Source of the DNA: WHSW01 sp963821345 | Lineage (GTDB): Bacteria > Actinomycetota > Thermoleophilia > Solirubrobacterales > 70-9 | Length of the DNA stretch: 64,000 nucleotides | Direction: 5' to 3' | NCBI GenBank assembly: GCA_963821345.1 | Contig: CAWGDM010000001.1 | Span: 1 to 64,000 of the forward strand | Program-made: the position numbers and the translations under genes | In this document: positions 24,318-32,025 of the stretch, in pieces | Layout of the letters: each line of letters opens with the position of its first letter | How positions within the stretch are numbered: position 1 is the stretch's first letter | The notes under the pieces: model-generated | The model's input: the letters and a program-made list of their open reading frames with translations, nothing else | The model's database searches: none | What the model was told of the DNA's origin: nothing

Positions 24318-25940
24318 ATGGAGGCCTCGACCCTTACACCTGCCGCAAGTCGTACTGGCATTCTCGGCCGCCGGTCTCCCCTGCTCAAGTTGCAGGGCGA
24401 CGAGCGCCTGGTCGCGATGATCCGCGACGGCCACGCGTACGCCTTCGAGGTCCTGTTCGAGCGCTACCACTCGCGCCTGCTCGCCTTCTGTCGCCACATG
24501 CTGCGCTCGACCGAGGACGCCGAGGACGTGCTTCAGGAGGTGTTCGTCAAGGCGCACGCGGCGATGCTCGCCGACGACCGCCACATCAACGTGCGCCCGT
24601 GGCTTTACCGGATCGCCCGCAACCGCTGCCTCAACCACCTGCGCCGCCCGGTCCCCGAGGGCCAGGACTCGATGGACGTGATGGTCGGCGAGAACGGCGT
24701 CACCACCGCCGACACGGTCCAGAAGCGCGAGGACTTCCGCGCCCTGATCGCCGACGTCCAGGACCTTCCCGAGACCCAGCGCACGGCGCTGCTGCTGCGC
24801 GAGATCGACGCCCTCTCCTACGAGGAGATCGCCGAGACCATGGACACGACGATCCCGGCGGTCAAGTCGCTGCTCGTCCGAGCGCGGATCTCGCTTGCCG
24901 AGGCGACCCACTCGCGCCAGCTCACCTGCGGCGAGGTCCAGCTCGAGCTCGCCGAGGCGGCCGAGGGCCTGCGCAAGGCGTCCGGCCCGGTCCGCCACCA
25001 CGTCAAGCGCTGCGAGGGCTGCGCCGACTTCCGCGGCCAGCTGCGGACGAACACCAAGGCGCTCGCCGCGCTGGCCCCGCTCGGGCCGCTGGCGATGCTG
25101 GGCAAGTCTTTGATCGCCAAGTTCGGTTGGGGCGGCTCCGGCAGCGCCGCGAGCGGCTCGGCCGCCGGCAGCGGCGGAATCGCCGGCGGCACCGCGGTTG
25201 CCGGCGCGTCCGGCGCGGGCGCCTCCGGCGCCGCGGCTGGTGCTGCGGCGGGCGGCGCGGCGGCGGGCGGCGCCGCCAGCGGAGCGGCGATCGGCGGCGG
25301 CACCGGCGCGACCCTGGCCGGCGGCGCGACCGCCGCGGGCGGCGGGATCGCCGGCGCGATCGGCGCCAAGGCCGCGGCGACCGCGGCGACCGCGGCGCTG
25401 TTGACCGCCGGGGCGGTCGAGGTCCGCCACATGTACTCCGACACTTCGGCGAAGTCGCCCGAGCGCCACGCCGCCGCGGCGCCGGCCAACCCGCCCCACG
25501 CCGCCGCGAACCCGCAGCCGCAGGTCACCTACACGGCGCCCGCCGACCAGGCGACCGAGACCGCAACCGCGACCGCCGAGCCGCAGCCGAGCGCCCCGGC
25601 GGCGCCCGCGGACCCGGCGGCGACCGCCGCCGGCGACCCGGGCGCCCAGGCCCCGGCCAACCCGACGAACGACGACGACGACAACGCGGTCGTCGGGCCC
25701 GGTGGCGGCGAGGGCGCCGGTGACGGCGCCGGCGCCAGCGACAGCGGCACCGAAGGCTCCGTTCTGATCACCAACCCGCAGCCGGCCGAGACCGTGGTCA
25801 CCACCCCGGCCCCGACCCCGCCGGTGGTGACGACTCCTCCGCCGCCTCCGCCTCCGCCGGTCGATCCGCCGCCGGTCGATCCGCCGACCGAGCCGGTGGG
25901 CCCGCTGCCGAGCGATCCGCCCGCGGTCCCGGTTCCCTGA
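24318..25940 (+). CDS. ECF sigma factor fused to an anti-sigma-like zinc motif and an Ala/Gly/Pro-rich tail
   Basis: About 540 residues from ATG 24318; an in-frame ATG lies at 24249. Sigma region 2 spans roughly residues 43-105 (AFEVLFERYHSRLLAFCRHMLRSTEDAEDVLQEVFVKAH). Sigma region 4 spans 150-205 (LPETQRTALLLREIDALSYEEIAETM...KSLLVRARISL). A zinc-anti-sigma motif follows, H-x3-C-x2-C in HHVKRCEGC, about residue 232. Then come a long Ala/Gly segment that could include a membrane helix (AAATAATAALLTAGAVEV, near 375) and an acidic-to-proline-rich tail. This is the layout of ECF groups with C-terminal regulatory extensions, so activity is probably controlled by the attached tail rather than a separate anti-sigma factor. 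Confidence 0.85.
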   Translation: MEASTLTPAASRTGILGRRSPLLKLQGDERLVAMIRDGHAYAFEVLFERYHSRLLAFCRHMLRSTEDAEDVLQEVFVKAHAAMLADDRHINVRPWLYRIARNRCLNHLRRPVPEGQDSMDVMVGENGVTTADTVQKREDFRALIADVQDLPETQRTALLLREIDALSYEEIAETMDTTIPAVKSLLVRARISLAEATHSRQLTCGEVQLELAEAAEGLRKASGPVRHHVKRCEGCADFRGQLRTNTKALAALAPLGPLAMLGKSLIAKFGWGGSGSAASGSAAGSGGIAGGTAVAGASGAGASGAAAGAAAGGAAAGGAASGAAIGGGTGATLAGGATAAGGGIAGAIGAKAAATAATAALLTAGAVEVRHMYSDTSAKSPERHAAAAPANPPHAAANPQPQVTYTAPADQATETATATAEPQPSAPAAPADPAATAAGDPGAQAPANPTNDDDDNAVVGPGGGEGAGDGAGASDSGTEGSVLITNPQPAETVVTTPAPTPPVVTTPPPPPPPPVDPPPVDPPTEPVGPLPSDPPAVPVP

Positions 25941-25955
25941 CGCCGGCCTGACCGG

Positions 25956-26651
25956 CTAGACGGGCAACCGCGCCAGCGCCCTGGTGCCGGCCGCCGAGCT
26001 CTCGAGCTCGAAGTCGCCGCCCGCGGCGCGCACCCGCTCGTTGACCGAGGCGAGGCCGATGTGGCCCTCGGCGAGCGCCTGGTCGCGGCGCCCGGGCTCG
26101 ATCCCGCGGCCGTCGTCGACGACCTCCAGCTCCAGGCCCTGCGGGGTCCGCGCGAGCGCCACCGAGACCGTCGCCGCGCCGGAGTGGCGGGCGGCGTTGG
26201 TGAGCAGCTCGCGGGCGATCGAGAGCAGCATCTCGTCCTCCGATCCGATCGCCTCCGGCGCGAGGTCGATCGCGATCTCGAAGCCGCCCTGGCGCGCCGC
26301 CTGATCGGCGACCGCGCCCAGCGCCTGCTCGAAGCCGCCCTGCTCCAGGGTGACCGGGTGCAGCGCCATCATCGCCTCGCGCAGGCGACCGATCGCCGCC
26401 TCGACCGCCTCGTGGGCGCGCTCGACCTGGGCGCGGCCCGGGCCCGCCTCGATCAGCTCCTGGTTGGCGGCGAGCAGCGTCTGCAGCGAGTCGTCGTGGA
26501 TCAGCTGGGCGATCCGCCGCCGCGCCTGGTCCTCGGAGTCGATCACCTGGGCGACCAGCTTGCGGCAGGTGTCGAGCTCCTCACGAAGCGCGGCGACCTC
26601 GGCGCGCAGGGCCTCGTTGTCGGCGCCGGCGTCCCCGGTCGCTTGGCTCAC
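25956..26651 (-). CDS. NarL-type sensor histidine kinase without membrane domain
   Basis: 231 residues from GTG 26651. A coiled coil (ALRAEVAALREELDTCRKLVAQVIDSE) leads into the HisKA_3 H-box ARRRIAQLIHDDSLQTLLA, with the phospho-His in LIHDD. The HATPase domain follows, with the N box ARELLTNAARHSGA and G1 box VDDGRGIEP. There is no sensor or membrane domain, so it is a cytoplasmic kinase responding through the coiled coil or a partner. It lies 4 bp downstream of the response regulator gene, its obvious partner. Confidence 0.9.
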   Translation of the reverse strand: MSQATGDAGADNEALRAEVAALREELDTCRKLVAQVIDSEDQARRRIAQLIHDDSLQTLLAANQELIEAGPGRAQVERAHEAVEAAIGRLREAMMALHPVTLEQGGFEQALGAVADQAARQGGFEIAIDLAPEAIGSEDEMLLSIARELLTNAARHSGAATVSVALARTPQGLELEVVDDGRGIEPGRRDQALAEGHIGLASVNERVRAAGGDFELESSAAGTRALARLPV

Positions 26652-26655
26652 GGCG

Positions 26656-27306
26656 CTAGTCCAGCATGCCGCGGCGCATCGCCTCGGCGACAGCGGCGGC
26701 GCGATCCGAGACGCCGAGCTTCTCGTAAAGCGAGTGCAGGTGGCTCTTGACGGTCGTGGTCGAGAGGTGGATGTGCTTGCCGATGTCGGGCGCCGAGAAG
26801 CCCTGGGCGACCAGCGCCAGGACCTCGGCCTCGCGCTCGGTCAGCTTCGGCGGGCCGCCGCTGCGCTCGCGTTCCTGGATCTGCTCGGCCAGGCCCGCCT
26901 GCGCCTCGGCGGCGAACGCGGTGCCGCCGCGGGCGATCGAGATGATCGCCTCGCAGACGTCCTGGCGCGAGGACTCCTTCGAGAGGTAGCCCTTGGCCCC
27001 GGAGGCGACCGTCTTGTAGGCGAGCTCGGGCTCCATGAACGCCGACAGGAACAGGATCTCGGTCCCGAGGCCCTCGCCGCGCATCGCCGCCAGCACCTGG
27101 GTCCCGTCGAGTCCCGGCATGCGGATGTCGAGCACCGCGACGACCGGCTTCAGGTCGCGGATCCGCTCGAGCGCCTCGCGGCCGTCGCCGGCCTCTCCTA
27201 CCAGTTCGAGCTCGGGGCGATCCTTGATCGCGCGCACGATCCCCTCCCGGTAGATCGGGTGGTCGTCGGCGACCAGCACCGTCACGCGATCGGCCTTGGA
27301 GCTCAC
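26656..27306 (-). CDS. NarL/LuxR-family response regulator
   Basis: 216 residues from GTG 27306. The receiver domain has the acidic pair VADDHPIYREG, the phospho-Asp in VAVLDIRMPGLDG and the Lys in AKGYLSKE. The C-terminal LuxR HTH is LTEREAEVLALVAQGFSAPDIGKHIHLSTTTVKSHLHSLYEKLGV. First gene of a two-gene operon with the kinase. Targets unknown; the region upstream (27307-27745) carries several inverted repeats that could be sites. Confidence 0.93.
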   Translation of the reverse strand: MSSKADRVTVLVADDHPIYREGIVRAIKDRPELELVGEAGDGREALERIRDLKPVVAVLDIRMPGLDGTQVLAAMRGEGLGTEILFLSAFMEPELAYKTVASGAKGYLSKESSRQDVCEAIISIARGGTAFAAEAQAGLAEQIQERERSGGPPKLTEREAEVLALVAQGFSAPDIGKHIHLSTTTVKSHLHSLYEKLGVSDRAAAVAEAMRRGMLD

Positions 27307-27389
27307 CTCTGCGCCGCGAGTCTAGTTCGCGTGGGCGAGGGTCCTCAGCTCAGCGCCGCCGTGGGCGGCTCAAGGGTGAGCCCAGTGCC

Positions 27390-27421
27390 CCAGTCCGAGG
27401 CCCTCCGTGACCTCGGACTGG
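27390..27421. repeat. Perfect 11-bp inverted repeat upstream of the response regulator
   Basis: CCAGTCCGAGG (27390-27400) and its exact complement (27411-27421) with a 10-nt loop. It lies 84 bp before the response regulator start and just after the stop of the small minus-strand frame at 27424. It is either a terminator for that frame or an operator. Confidence 0.6.
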
Positions 27422-27423
27422 AA

Positions 27424-27564
27424 CTACTGGGAACGGGACCGGGCACCGGTGGGGCCAGTGCCCGGAACGCCGAAAGAAGCGGATCCGGCCTCGTGCATCG
27501 CCTTCAGGAGATCCTTTCCCGAAGTTGCTGCGAGTGCGTTTGGGTTGACATCCATCTCTCCCAT
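27424..27564 (-). CDS. Possible 46-residue peptide
   Basis: MGEMDVNPNALAATSGKDLL..., from ATG 27564 with a GAGGG ribosome site 7 nt upstream. It ends at TAG 27424, followed by a strong inverted repeat. The peptide has an amphipathic helix (ALAATSGKDLLKAMHEAG) and then a Gly/Pro/Ser/Arg tail. Codon use is less GC-biased than in neighbouring genes. It lies downstream of the R2lox-like gene in the same orientation. No family recognised. Confidence 0.35.
   Translation of the reverse strand: MGEMDVNPNALAATSGKDLLKAMHEAGSASFGVPGTGPTGARSRSQ
27439..27465. repeat. Second inverted repeat in the same gap
   Basis: CCGGGCAC (27439-27446) and GTGCCCGG (27458-27465), 11-nt loop, 17 bp from the previous inverted repeat. 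It lies inside the small minus-strand frame. Confidence 0.5.
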
Positions 27565-27565
27565 G

Positions 27566-27745
27566 TGAGGCCCTCACCACTCCCCCGACGTGGGGGTTAG
27601 GGGGGAGGACCATGGTCGATCAATTCGACCCCTACCGCGTCATTCAATCGGTCGGATTCCGGTTGGAAATTCCTGCTGGCCGATCGGATGATCCAGCGAC
27701 TGTACGATCGCATGGATTGGGTCCGTAGTTCCCCGCAAGCGCGGT
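27566..27745. other. Non-coding stretch downstream of the R2lox-like gene
   Basis: This stretch is clearly lower in GC than the rest of the window. It holds the hairpin CCCCC-GACGT-GGGGG (27582-27596). It also holds a 38-codon plus-strand frame from ATG 27612, with a GGAGG only 3 nt before the start. That frame is too short and too poorly spaced to call a gene. Confidence 0.4.
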
Positions 27746-28675
27746 CTATGCAGCGAGACCGATGACCTTGAGCCGCCGGGTCAGACACTGGGCAGCGAAG
27801 GCCTGCGTCTCGCGCATCGAGACCCCGAAAAGCTCGAAGTCGTCGTCGCCGGGCGGCGCGAACGGGGGCCGCAGGACCCCCTCGGCGACCGGCAGCGATT
27901 CGACCAGCGTGCGCTGGATCGCGTCGCGGTAGCGGTCGTCCTCGCGCGCCATGTCGGTCAGGAACTTGGCGCCGAAGGCGACGTGGCGGTGCTCGTCGCG
28001 GGCGACCTTGCCGAACCCCTCGACGAACCCGGGCAGCGTCCCCTGCTCCTCGTTGTAGCCGATGATGAAGTGCTGGCCGGTGAGCGCCAGCACCCCCTCG
28101 ATCACCATGTGGTAGATCGTCACCGCCTCGACCAGGGTGACCGTGTCGGTGGGCTCGGCGGCAAGCCTGTCGACGCGTGACTTGAGCATGCGGTCGAAGA
28201 GCTCCTCGAACTCCGGATTGAGGTTGCTCTGCACCCGCGCGAGGCGCTCGGCGAGGTCGTCGGCGCCCTCGAGCACCCCGACCTCGTCGTAGAAGCGGTT
28301 GAAGAACTGGACGTGGCGGGCCTCGTCGGCGATCTGGGTCGAGAGGAAGATCCGCATCTCCTCGGTCGGCGCCGCGCGCATGATCGGCCCGAGCTCGTCG
28401 GTGACCCGCTGCTCGCCGATGAAGAACGCCGAGAGCCCGTACATGCGCGTGAACCGCTCCTCCTTCGAGAAGCGCTCGTGCCAGTCGATCCGGTCCTCGC
28501 TGAAGTCGAGGTCCTGGGTCGCCCACTGCTGGCGCTCCCAGAGCCGATAGAGCTGCTGGTAATCGAGCAGCTCGAAATTGCCGTCGTCGGCGCTCGCGGC
28601 CAGCGCCGGGTCGCCGGTGGCGAGGAAATCCTCGCGCTCGGCGATCGAGCTCAGGGTCTGGGCACCGGCTTCCAA
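27746..28675 (-). CDS. R2-like diiron/Mn-Fe oxidase (R2lox-type ferritin-like protein)
   Basis: 309 residues from TTG 28675. A four-helix ferritin-like core has six candidate metal ligands: Glu in FIGEQRVTDEL, Glu/His in IADEARHVQFF, Glu in YHMVIEGVLALTG, Glu/His in ARDEHRHVAFG. In R2lox the first ligand is Glu rather than the Asp of ribonucleotide reductase R2. A Val three residues after it crosslinks to a Tyr five residues before the third carboxylate. Here V follows E by three and Y precedes E by five, matching R2lox. Helix spacings differ somewhat from the described proteins. No nrdA gene is adjacent. Probably an oxidase of a hydrophobic ligand rather than a reductase subunit. Confidence 0.75.
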   Translation of the reverse strand: MEAGAQTLSSIAEREDFLATGDPALAASADDGNFELLDYQQLYRLWERQQWATQDLDFSEDRIDWHERFSKEERFTRMYGLSAFFIGEQRVTDELGPIMRAAPTEEMRIFLSTQIADEARHVQFFNRFYDEVGVLEGADDLAERLARVQSNLNPEFEELFDRMLKSRVDRLAAEPTDTVTLVEAVTIYHMVIEGVLALTGQHFIIGYNEEQGTLPGFVEGFGKVARDEHRHVAFGAKFLTDMAREDDRYRDAIQRTLVESLPVAEGVLRPPFAPPGDDDFELFGVSMRETQAFAAQCLTRRLKVIGLAA

Positions 28676-28729
28676 ATCGCCGGAAAGCCTAATGGGTGCC
28701 GGACCCCAGGCCGATATAGCGCGCCAGGC

Positions 28730-29413
28730 CTAGGCCTCGTAGGTCTCGCCCGGCTCCAGGACCACGACCTTGGTCGAGGTGTGCGACTCGACCTCGGCCT
28801 TGAACGCCTGCGCGTCGGTCTCGATCCGCGGGAAGGTGTTGTAGTGGCAGGGGATCACGGTCGGCGCGCCGATCAGGCCGCAGGCATAGGCGGCGTCATG
28901 GCGATCCATCGTGTAGTGGCCGCCGATCGGGACCAGGGCGATATCGGGTGCGTGGCGCTCGCCGATCATCCGCAGGTCGCTGAACAGCGCCGTGTCGCCG
29001 AGGTGGTAGACGGTGGTCTCGCCGACCGTGATCATCAGCCCCGAGGCGGAGCCGATCGCCCCGCCCTCGGGATTGGTGTTCGTGTGCCAGGCGGGAACCA
29101 GCTTCACCCTCCCCCACTCGAACTCGACCGTGCCGCCGATGTTCGGCTCCGAGACGTTCTCCAACCCCTGGCCCGCGAGCCAGTCGCCGAGCTCGGTGAT
29201 CGCGAGCACGCCGGCGCCGGTTCGCTTCGCGATCGCGACCGCGTCGGCGGTGTGATCGAGGTGGCCGTGGGTGATCAGGATCTGGGTCGGCTCGACGTCG
29301 TCGGCGCTGAGCTTGGCCGCCGGGTTGTGCGGGGCGAGGAAGGGATCGACCAGCAGGGTCGTGTCGCCGTCGGTGATCTGGAACGTGGCATGGCCGATGA
29401 ACTCAATCCTCAT
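28730..29413 (-). CDS. UPF0173-type metal-dependent hydrolase (metallo-beta-lactamase fold)
   Basis: 227 residues. It starts MRIEFIGHATFQI, as is standard for the family. Metal ligands are THGHLDHTAD, the His in VPAWHTN, the Asp in YHLGDTALF and the His in IPCHYNTFP. Cytoplasmic; related to UlaG-like lactonases and RNase Z-type folds, substrate unknown. The start at 29413 fits the family N-terminus and overlaps the end of the next gene by 11 bp. Confidence 0.88.
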   Translation of the reverse strand: MRIEFIGHATFQITDGDTTLLVDPFLAPHNPAAKLSADDVEPTQILITHGHLDHTADAVAIAKRTGAGVLAITELGDWLAGQGLENVSEPNIGGTVEFEWGRVKLVPAWHTNTNPEGGAIGSASGLMITVGETTVYHLGDTALFSDLRMIGERHAPDIALVPIGGHYTMDRHDAAYACGLIGAPTVIPCHYNTFPRIETDAQAFKAEVESHTSTKVVVLEPGETYEA

Positions 29414-29714
29414 GGGTCTCCTTTCGCAGCTGCTCCGCCAATGCCCAGCCGACCGCCACGCCAACCATCATTCCCATCCGCGCCTCCTCGGCGAGCATGA
29501 TCCGCACCGCCGCGGCCGGGTCCTCGGCGCCGAGCGCCTTCTGAACCTCGGTCTCGTGGGTCTCGGCGAACCAGCCGCCGGCGTTCAGGGCCTGGGCGAG
29601 GATCCGCTGCAGCTGCGGCGCCGCCCGGGTGACGAGCTCCTCGGCCTCGGCGAAGCGCTCGAGGTCCGAGAGCGCGTCGACCGCCGCCTCGAGCTCGGCG
29701 TCGGAGTAGGTCAT
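29403..29714 (-). CDS. Hypothetical helical protein
   Basis: 103 residues, all helical in appearance: AELEAAVDALSDLERFAEAEELVTRAAPQLQRILAQAL, then a Gly/Trp turn and AAAVRIMLAEEARMGMMVGVAVGWALAEQL. The last segment is hydrophobic but short of a clear membrane helix. It overlaps both neighbours by a few bases, so it belongs to a four-gene run (methyltransferase, acetyltransferase, this, UPF0173). Function unknown. Confidence 0.7.
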   Translation of the reverse strand: MTYSDAELEAAVDALSDLERFAEAEELVTRAAPQLQRILAQALNAGGWFAETHETEVQKALGAEDPAAAVRIMLAEEARMGMMVGVAVGWALAEQLRKETHED

Positions 29715-30520
29715 CCGCGGCGCTCGTACATCCGCAGCGTGAAGTCGTCGTGGTAGCCGAGCCGCAGGTAGACCGGCTGGCCCGCGGGAGATCCCTGCAG
29801 CGAGCTCGTCCGCAGGCCGCGCTCGCGCGCCGCCGCGATCGCGGCCGCGATCAGCCGGCTCGCCAGCCGCAGGCCCTGATGGGCCGGGTCGGTGGCGACG
29901 AAGTAGAAGCCGAGGTCACTGGGAGGCGCGGCCGACCCGCGCGGCCCTTGAGGCGCCTGGTTCGCGTGCTCGATGGTCCCCAGCACGGTGGCGGGCTCGC
30001 CGCCGATCCGCGCCTGGTACAGGGTCACCCCCGGGGGGACCTTGGTCAGCGCCGGCGCGACGCCGCTCTCGGTCGGCAGGCCGTAGGCGAGGTCGTTGAT
30101 CCGGCCGAGGTCGGCGGGGTCGACGTCGGTGTCCCACGCGAGGTCGCCGACCTCGGGCAGCTCGAGCTCGGCGAGCTCGGCCGACATCGCCTTCGGAGTG
30201 CCATCGATCCGGTGGCCCGCCGCCTCCAGCAGCGCCGCCGCATCGGCGTCGTGATCGGGCACCCAGACGGTCCACGCGGCGACCCCCGCGGCCTCGTAGA
30301 CGGCGGCGAGCTCGTCCAGCGCAGCGGCGAGCTCGGCGGCGTCGCCGTAGGTGACCGAGTTGCAGATCGAGCGCTGCGGGCAGGCGGGCACGATCGCCGC
30401 CGTGATCCCGCCGCGCTCGAACGTCGAGGCGCCCTCCGAGGCGGCGCCGAGCATCGCGATCCAGTCGCGAAGGCCCGCCTTCTGCAGCGCGGTCGCGCGC
30501 TCGCGATCGGACGCGCTCAT
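29711..30520 (-). CDS. GNAT-family N-acetyltransferase
   Basis: 269 residues. The C-terminal half is a GNAT domain: FYFVATDPAHQGLRLASRLIAAAIAAARERGLRTSSLQGSPAGQPVYLRLGYHDDFTLRMYE contains the acetyl-CoA loop (the usual R/Q-x-x-G-x-G/A is QGLRLA here) and the RLGY end motif. The N-terminal half is a second, degenerate GNAT-like module, as in tandem GNAT proteins. Substrate unknown. Overlaps both neighbours by 4 bp. Confidence 0.82.
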   Translation of the reverse strand: MSASDRERATALQKAGLRDWIAMLGAASEGASTFERGGITAAIVPACPQRSICNSVTYGDAAELAAALDELAAVYEAAGVAAWTVWVPDHDADAAALLEAAGHRIDGTPKAMSAELAELELPEVGDLAWDTDVDPADLGRINDLAYGLPTESGVAPALTKVPPGVTLYQARIGGEPATVLGTIEHANQAPQGPRGSAAPPSDLGFYFVATDPAHQGLRLASRLIAAAIAAARERGLRTSSLQGSPAGQPVYLRLGYHDDFTLRMYERRG

Positions 30521-31170
30521 CGCTTGCGGGCCAGCATCAGCCCATCGGCGATCGCGACCATCGCCGAGTCGACGCGCTCGTCGGCGGCGATCAGGTCGTT
30601 GGTGCGGCGGATCGCCTCGACCTGGGGCTGGTCGTTGTCGGGGTCGATCACCCGGCCTGCGGCGAGCACGTTGTCGACCACGATCAGGCCGCCGGGGCGG
30701 GTCCGCGCCAGGACCTCCTCGTAGTAGGAGGGGTAGGTCTCCTTGTCGGCGTCGATGAAGCCGAGGTCGAAGACCTCGGTCCGTGGCAACGCGCGCAGGG
30801 TCTCGAGCGCCGGGCCGATCCGGATCTCGACCCGGTCGGCGACCCCGGCCTCGGCGAGGTTCGCGGCCGCGATCTCGGCGTATTCCTCGGAGAGCTCGCA
30901 GGCGATCAGACGACCGCCGGGGTCGAGCCCGCGAGCGATGCAGATCGCCGAGTAGCCGGTGAAGGTGCCGAGCTCGATCGCCTCGCGGGCGCCGACCAGC
31001 CTGGCGATCAGGGTCAGGAAGGCGCCCTGGTCGGGCGCGATCTGCATCACCGCGATCTCGCCCATCAACGCGGTCTCCTCCTGGACCCGCGCCAGGACGT
31101 CGTCCTGGCGCGCGCCGTGGGCGACCATGTAGTCGTGCAGCTCGTCGGTGAGCTCGGTGAACTTGCTCAC
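30517..31170 (-). CDS. SAM-dependent O-methyltransferase (catechol/caffeoyl-CoA type)
   Basis: 217 residues. Class I methyltransferase motif I is AIELGTFTGYSAICIARGL. The metal/catalytic Asp of family 3 O-methyltransferases is in DLGFIDADKETYPSYYE, and VVDNVLAAGRV supplies the second Asp-Asn. Such enzymes methylate a catechol hydroxyl using Mg or Ca. GTG 31170 start. First gene of the overlapping four-gene run. Confidence 0.9.
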   Translation of the reverse strand: MSKFTELTDELHDYMVAHGARQDDVLARVQEETALMGEIAVMQIAPDQGAFLTLIARLVGAREAIELGTFTGYSAICIARGLDPGGRLIACELSEEYAEIAAANLAEAGVADRVEIRIGPALETLRALPRTEVFDLGFIDADKETYPSYYEEVLARTRPGGLIVVDNVLAAGRVIDPDNDQPQVEAIRRTNDLIAADERVDSAMVAIADGLMLARKR

Positions 31171-31221
31171 AGCAGGCGCCTCAACGGCGGCGCACCTCGG
31201 CTTCGTCCTTCGGACTCCGCC

Positions 31222-32010
31222 TCACCGGCGACCCAGGGCGGCCGCGAGCCCGCAGGCGGCGCCGATCAGAGCGCCGGCGAGGCCGGCCCAGACGTTGGCG
31301 AAGTCGACCACCGCGGGCAGCAGCAGCAGCACCGCAAGCACGACCGCGACCGCGATCTGGTCGTACTCCTCCGTCGGGTCGGCGCGGCGGTCGGCGTCGC
31401 GGATCACCAGCCAGGCGCAGACGACCCCGAGCGCGATCCCGTTGCCGCCGGCGGCGGCGAAGATGCCGTCGCCGAAGGTCGAGTCGAGCCCGTCGGCGGC
31501 CAGCATCCCGAGCGCCCCGCAGCCGATCACCAGCAGGACGGCGGCGATCGAGCCCACGCGGCGCTCGATCGCCGGCAAAAAGATCGCGATCGCCAGCCCG
31601 CAGACGAACAGGTAGCCGAGGTTGTCGTAGACGAACGGGGCGGCGAAGTAGCGCCACCACTCGTCGCCGACCACGCCGACGATCGCCCCGAGGTCGATCA
31701 CGGTCAGGTTCGAGGCGCGTTCGACGATCACCGCGACCGCGGGGACGAGCAGCGCGGCCACCGTGGCCACCGGGCGCAGCGCCAGGTCCTGGGTGATCAC
31801 GGCGCGCTCGGCAAGCCGCCCGCGGCGCTCGGCGGCCTTGCGCCGGCGGCGGTCGGCGCGGCCCTCGCGGACCCGCACCTCGTCGCCTACGCGCTCCAGC
31901 TTCGGCGCCCGCTTGCGCAACCGGGTGCCGCAATACGGGCACTCGGTTACGTAGGGACTGACCTCGGAGCCGCAGCTCTTGCAGACGACGGATAGCTCGG
32001 GCGCGGCCAT
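31222..32010 (-). CDS. Zinc-ribbon rhomboid-like membrane protein lacking catalytic residues
   Basis: 262 residues. Residues 9-30 form a zinc ribbon (CKSCG...CPYCG). A basic linker (residues 33-70) leads to about six membrane helices. The rhomboid landmark WWRYFAAPFVYDNLGYLF is present. The serine motif GxSG is GGNG (AAAGGNGIALG), and the helix-6 His (A-H-L-G-G) is Gly (NVWAGLAGALIG). Both members of the catalytic dyad are therefore missing and it should be a pseudoprotease. A -10-like AATACT lies 7 nt before the ATG. Confidence 0.75.
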   Translation of the reverse strand: MAAPELSVVCKSCGSEVSPYVTECPYCGTRLRKRAPKLERVGDEVRVREGRADRRRRKAAERRGRLAERAVITQDLALRPVATVAALLVPAVAVIVERASNLTVIDLGAIVGVVGDEWWRYFAAPFVYDNLGYLFVCGLAIAIFLPAIERRVGSIAAVLLVIGCGALGMLAADGLDSTFGDGIFAAAGGNGIALGVVCAWLVIRDADRRADPTEEYDQIAVAVVLAVLLLLPAVVDFANVWAGLAGALIGAACGLAAALGRR

Positions 32011-32025
32011 GCCTCGAAGTATTGC

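Noticed and set aside
25130..25420. Ala/Gly-rich stretch as a collagen-like or PE_PGRS domain
   Set aside because: It lacks Gly-x-y periodicity and PE motifs and lies in frame after a sigma factor. It reads as a low-complexity linker.
27612..27728. 38-codon plus-strand frame with a GGAGG before it
   Set aside because: The ribosome site is only 3 nt from the ATG, the product has no recognisable feature, and the region is better explained as a 3' untranslated or regulatory gap.
27746..28675. Ribonucleotide reductase beta subunit (nrdB)
   Set aside because: The first metal ligand is Glu with the Val/Tyr spacing of R2lox, and no nrdA is adjacent.
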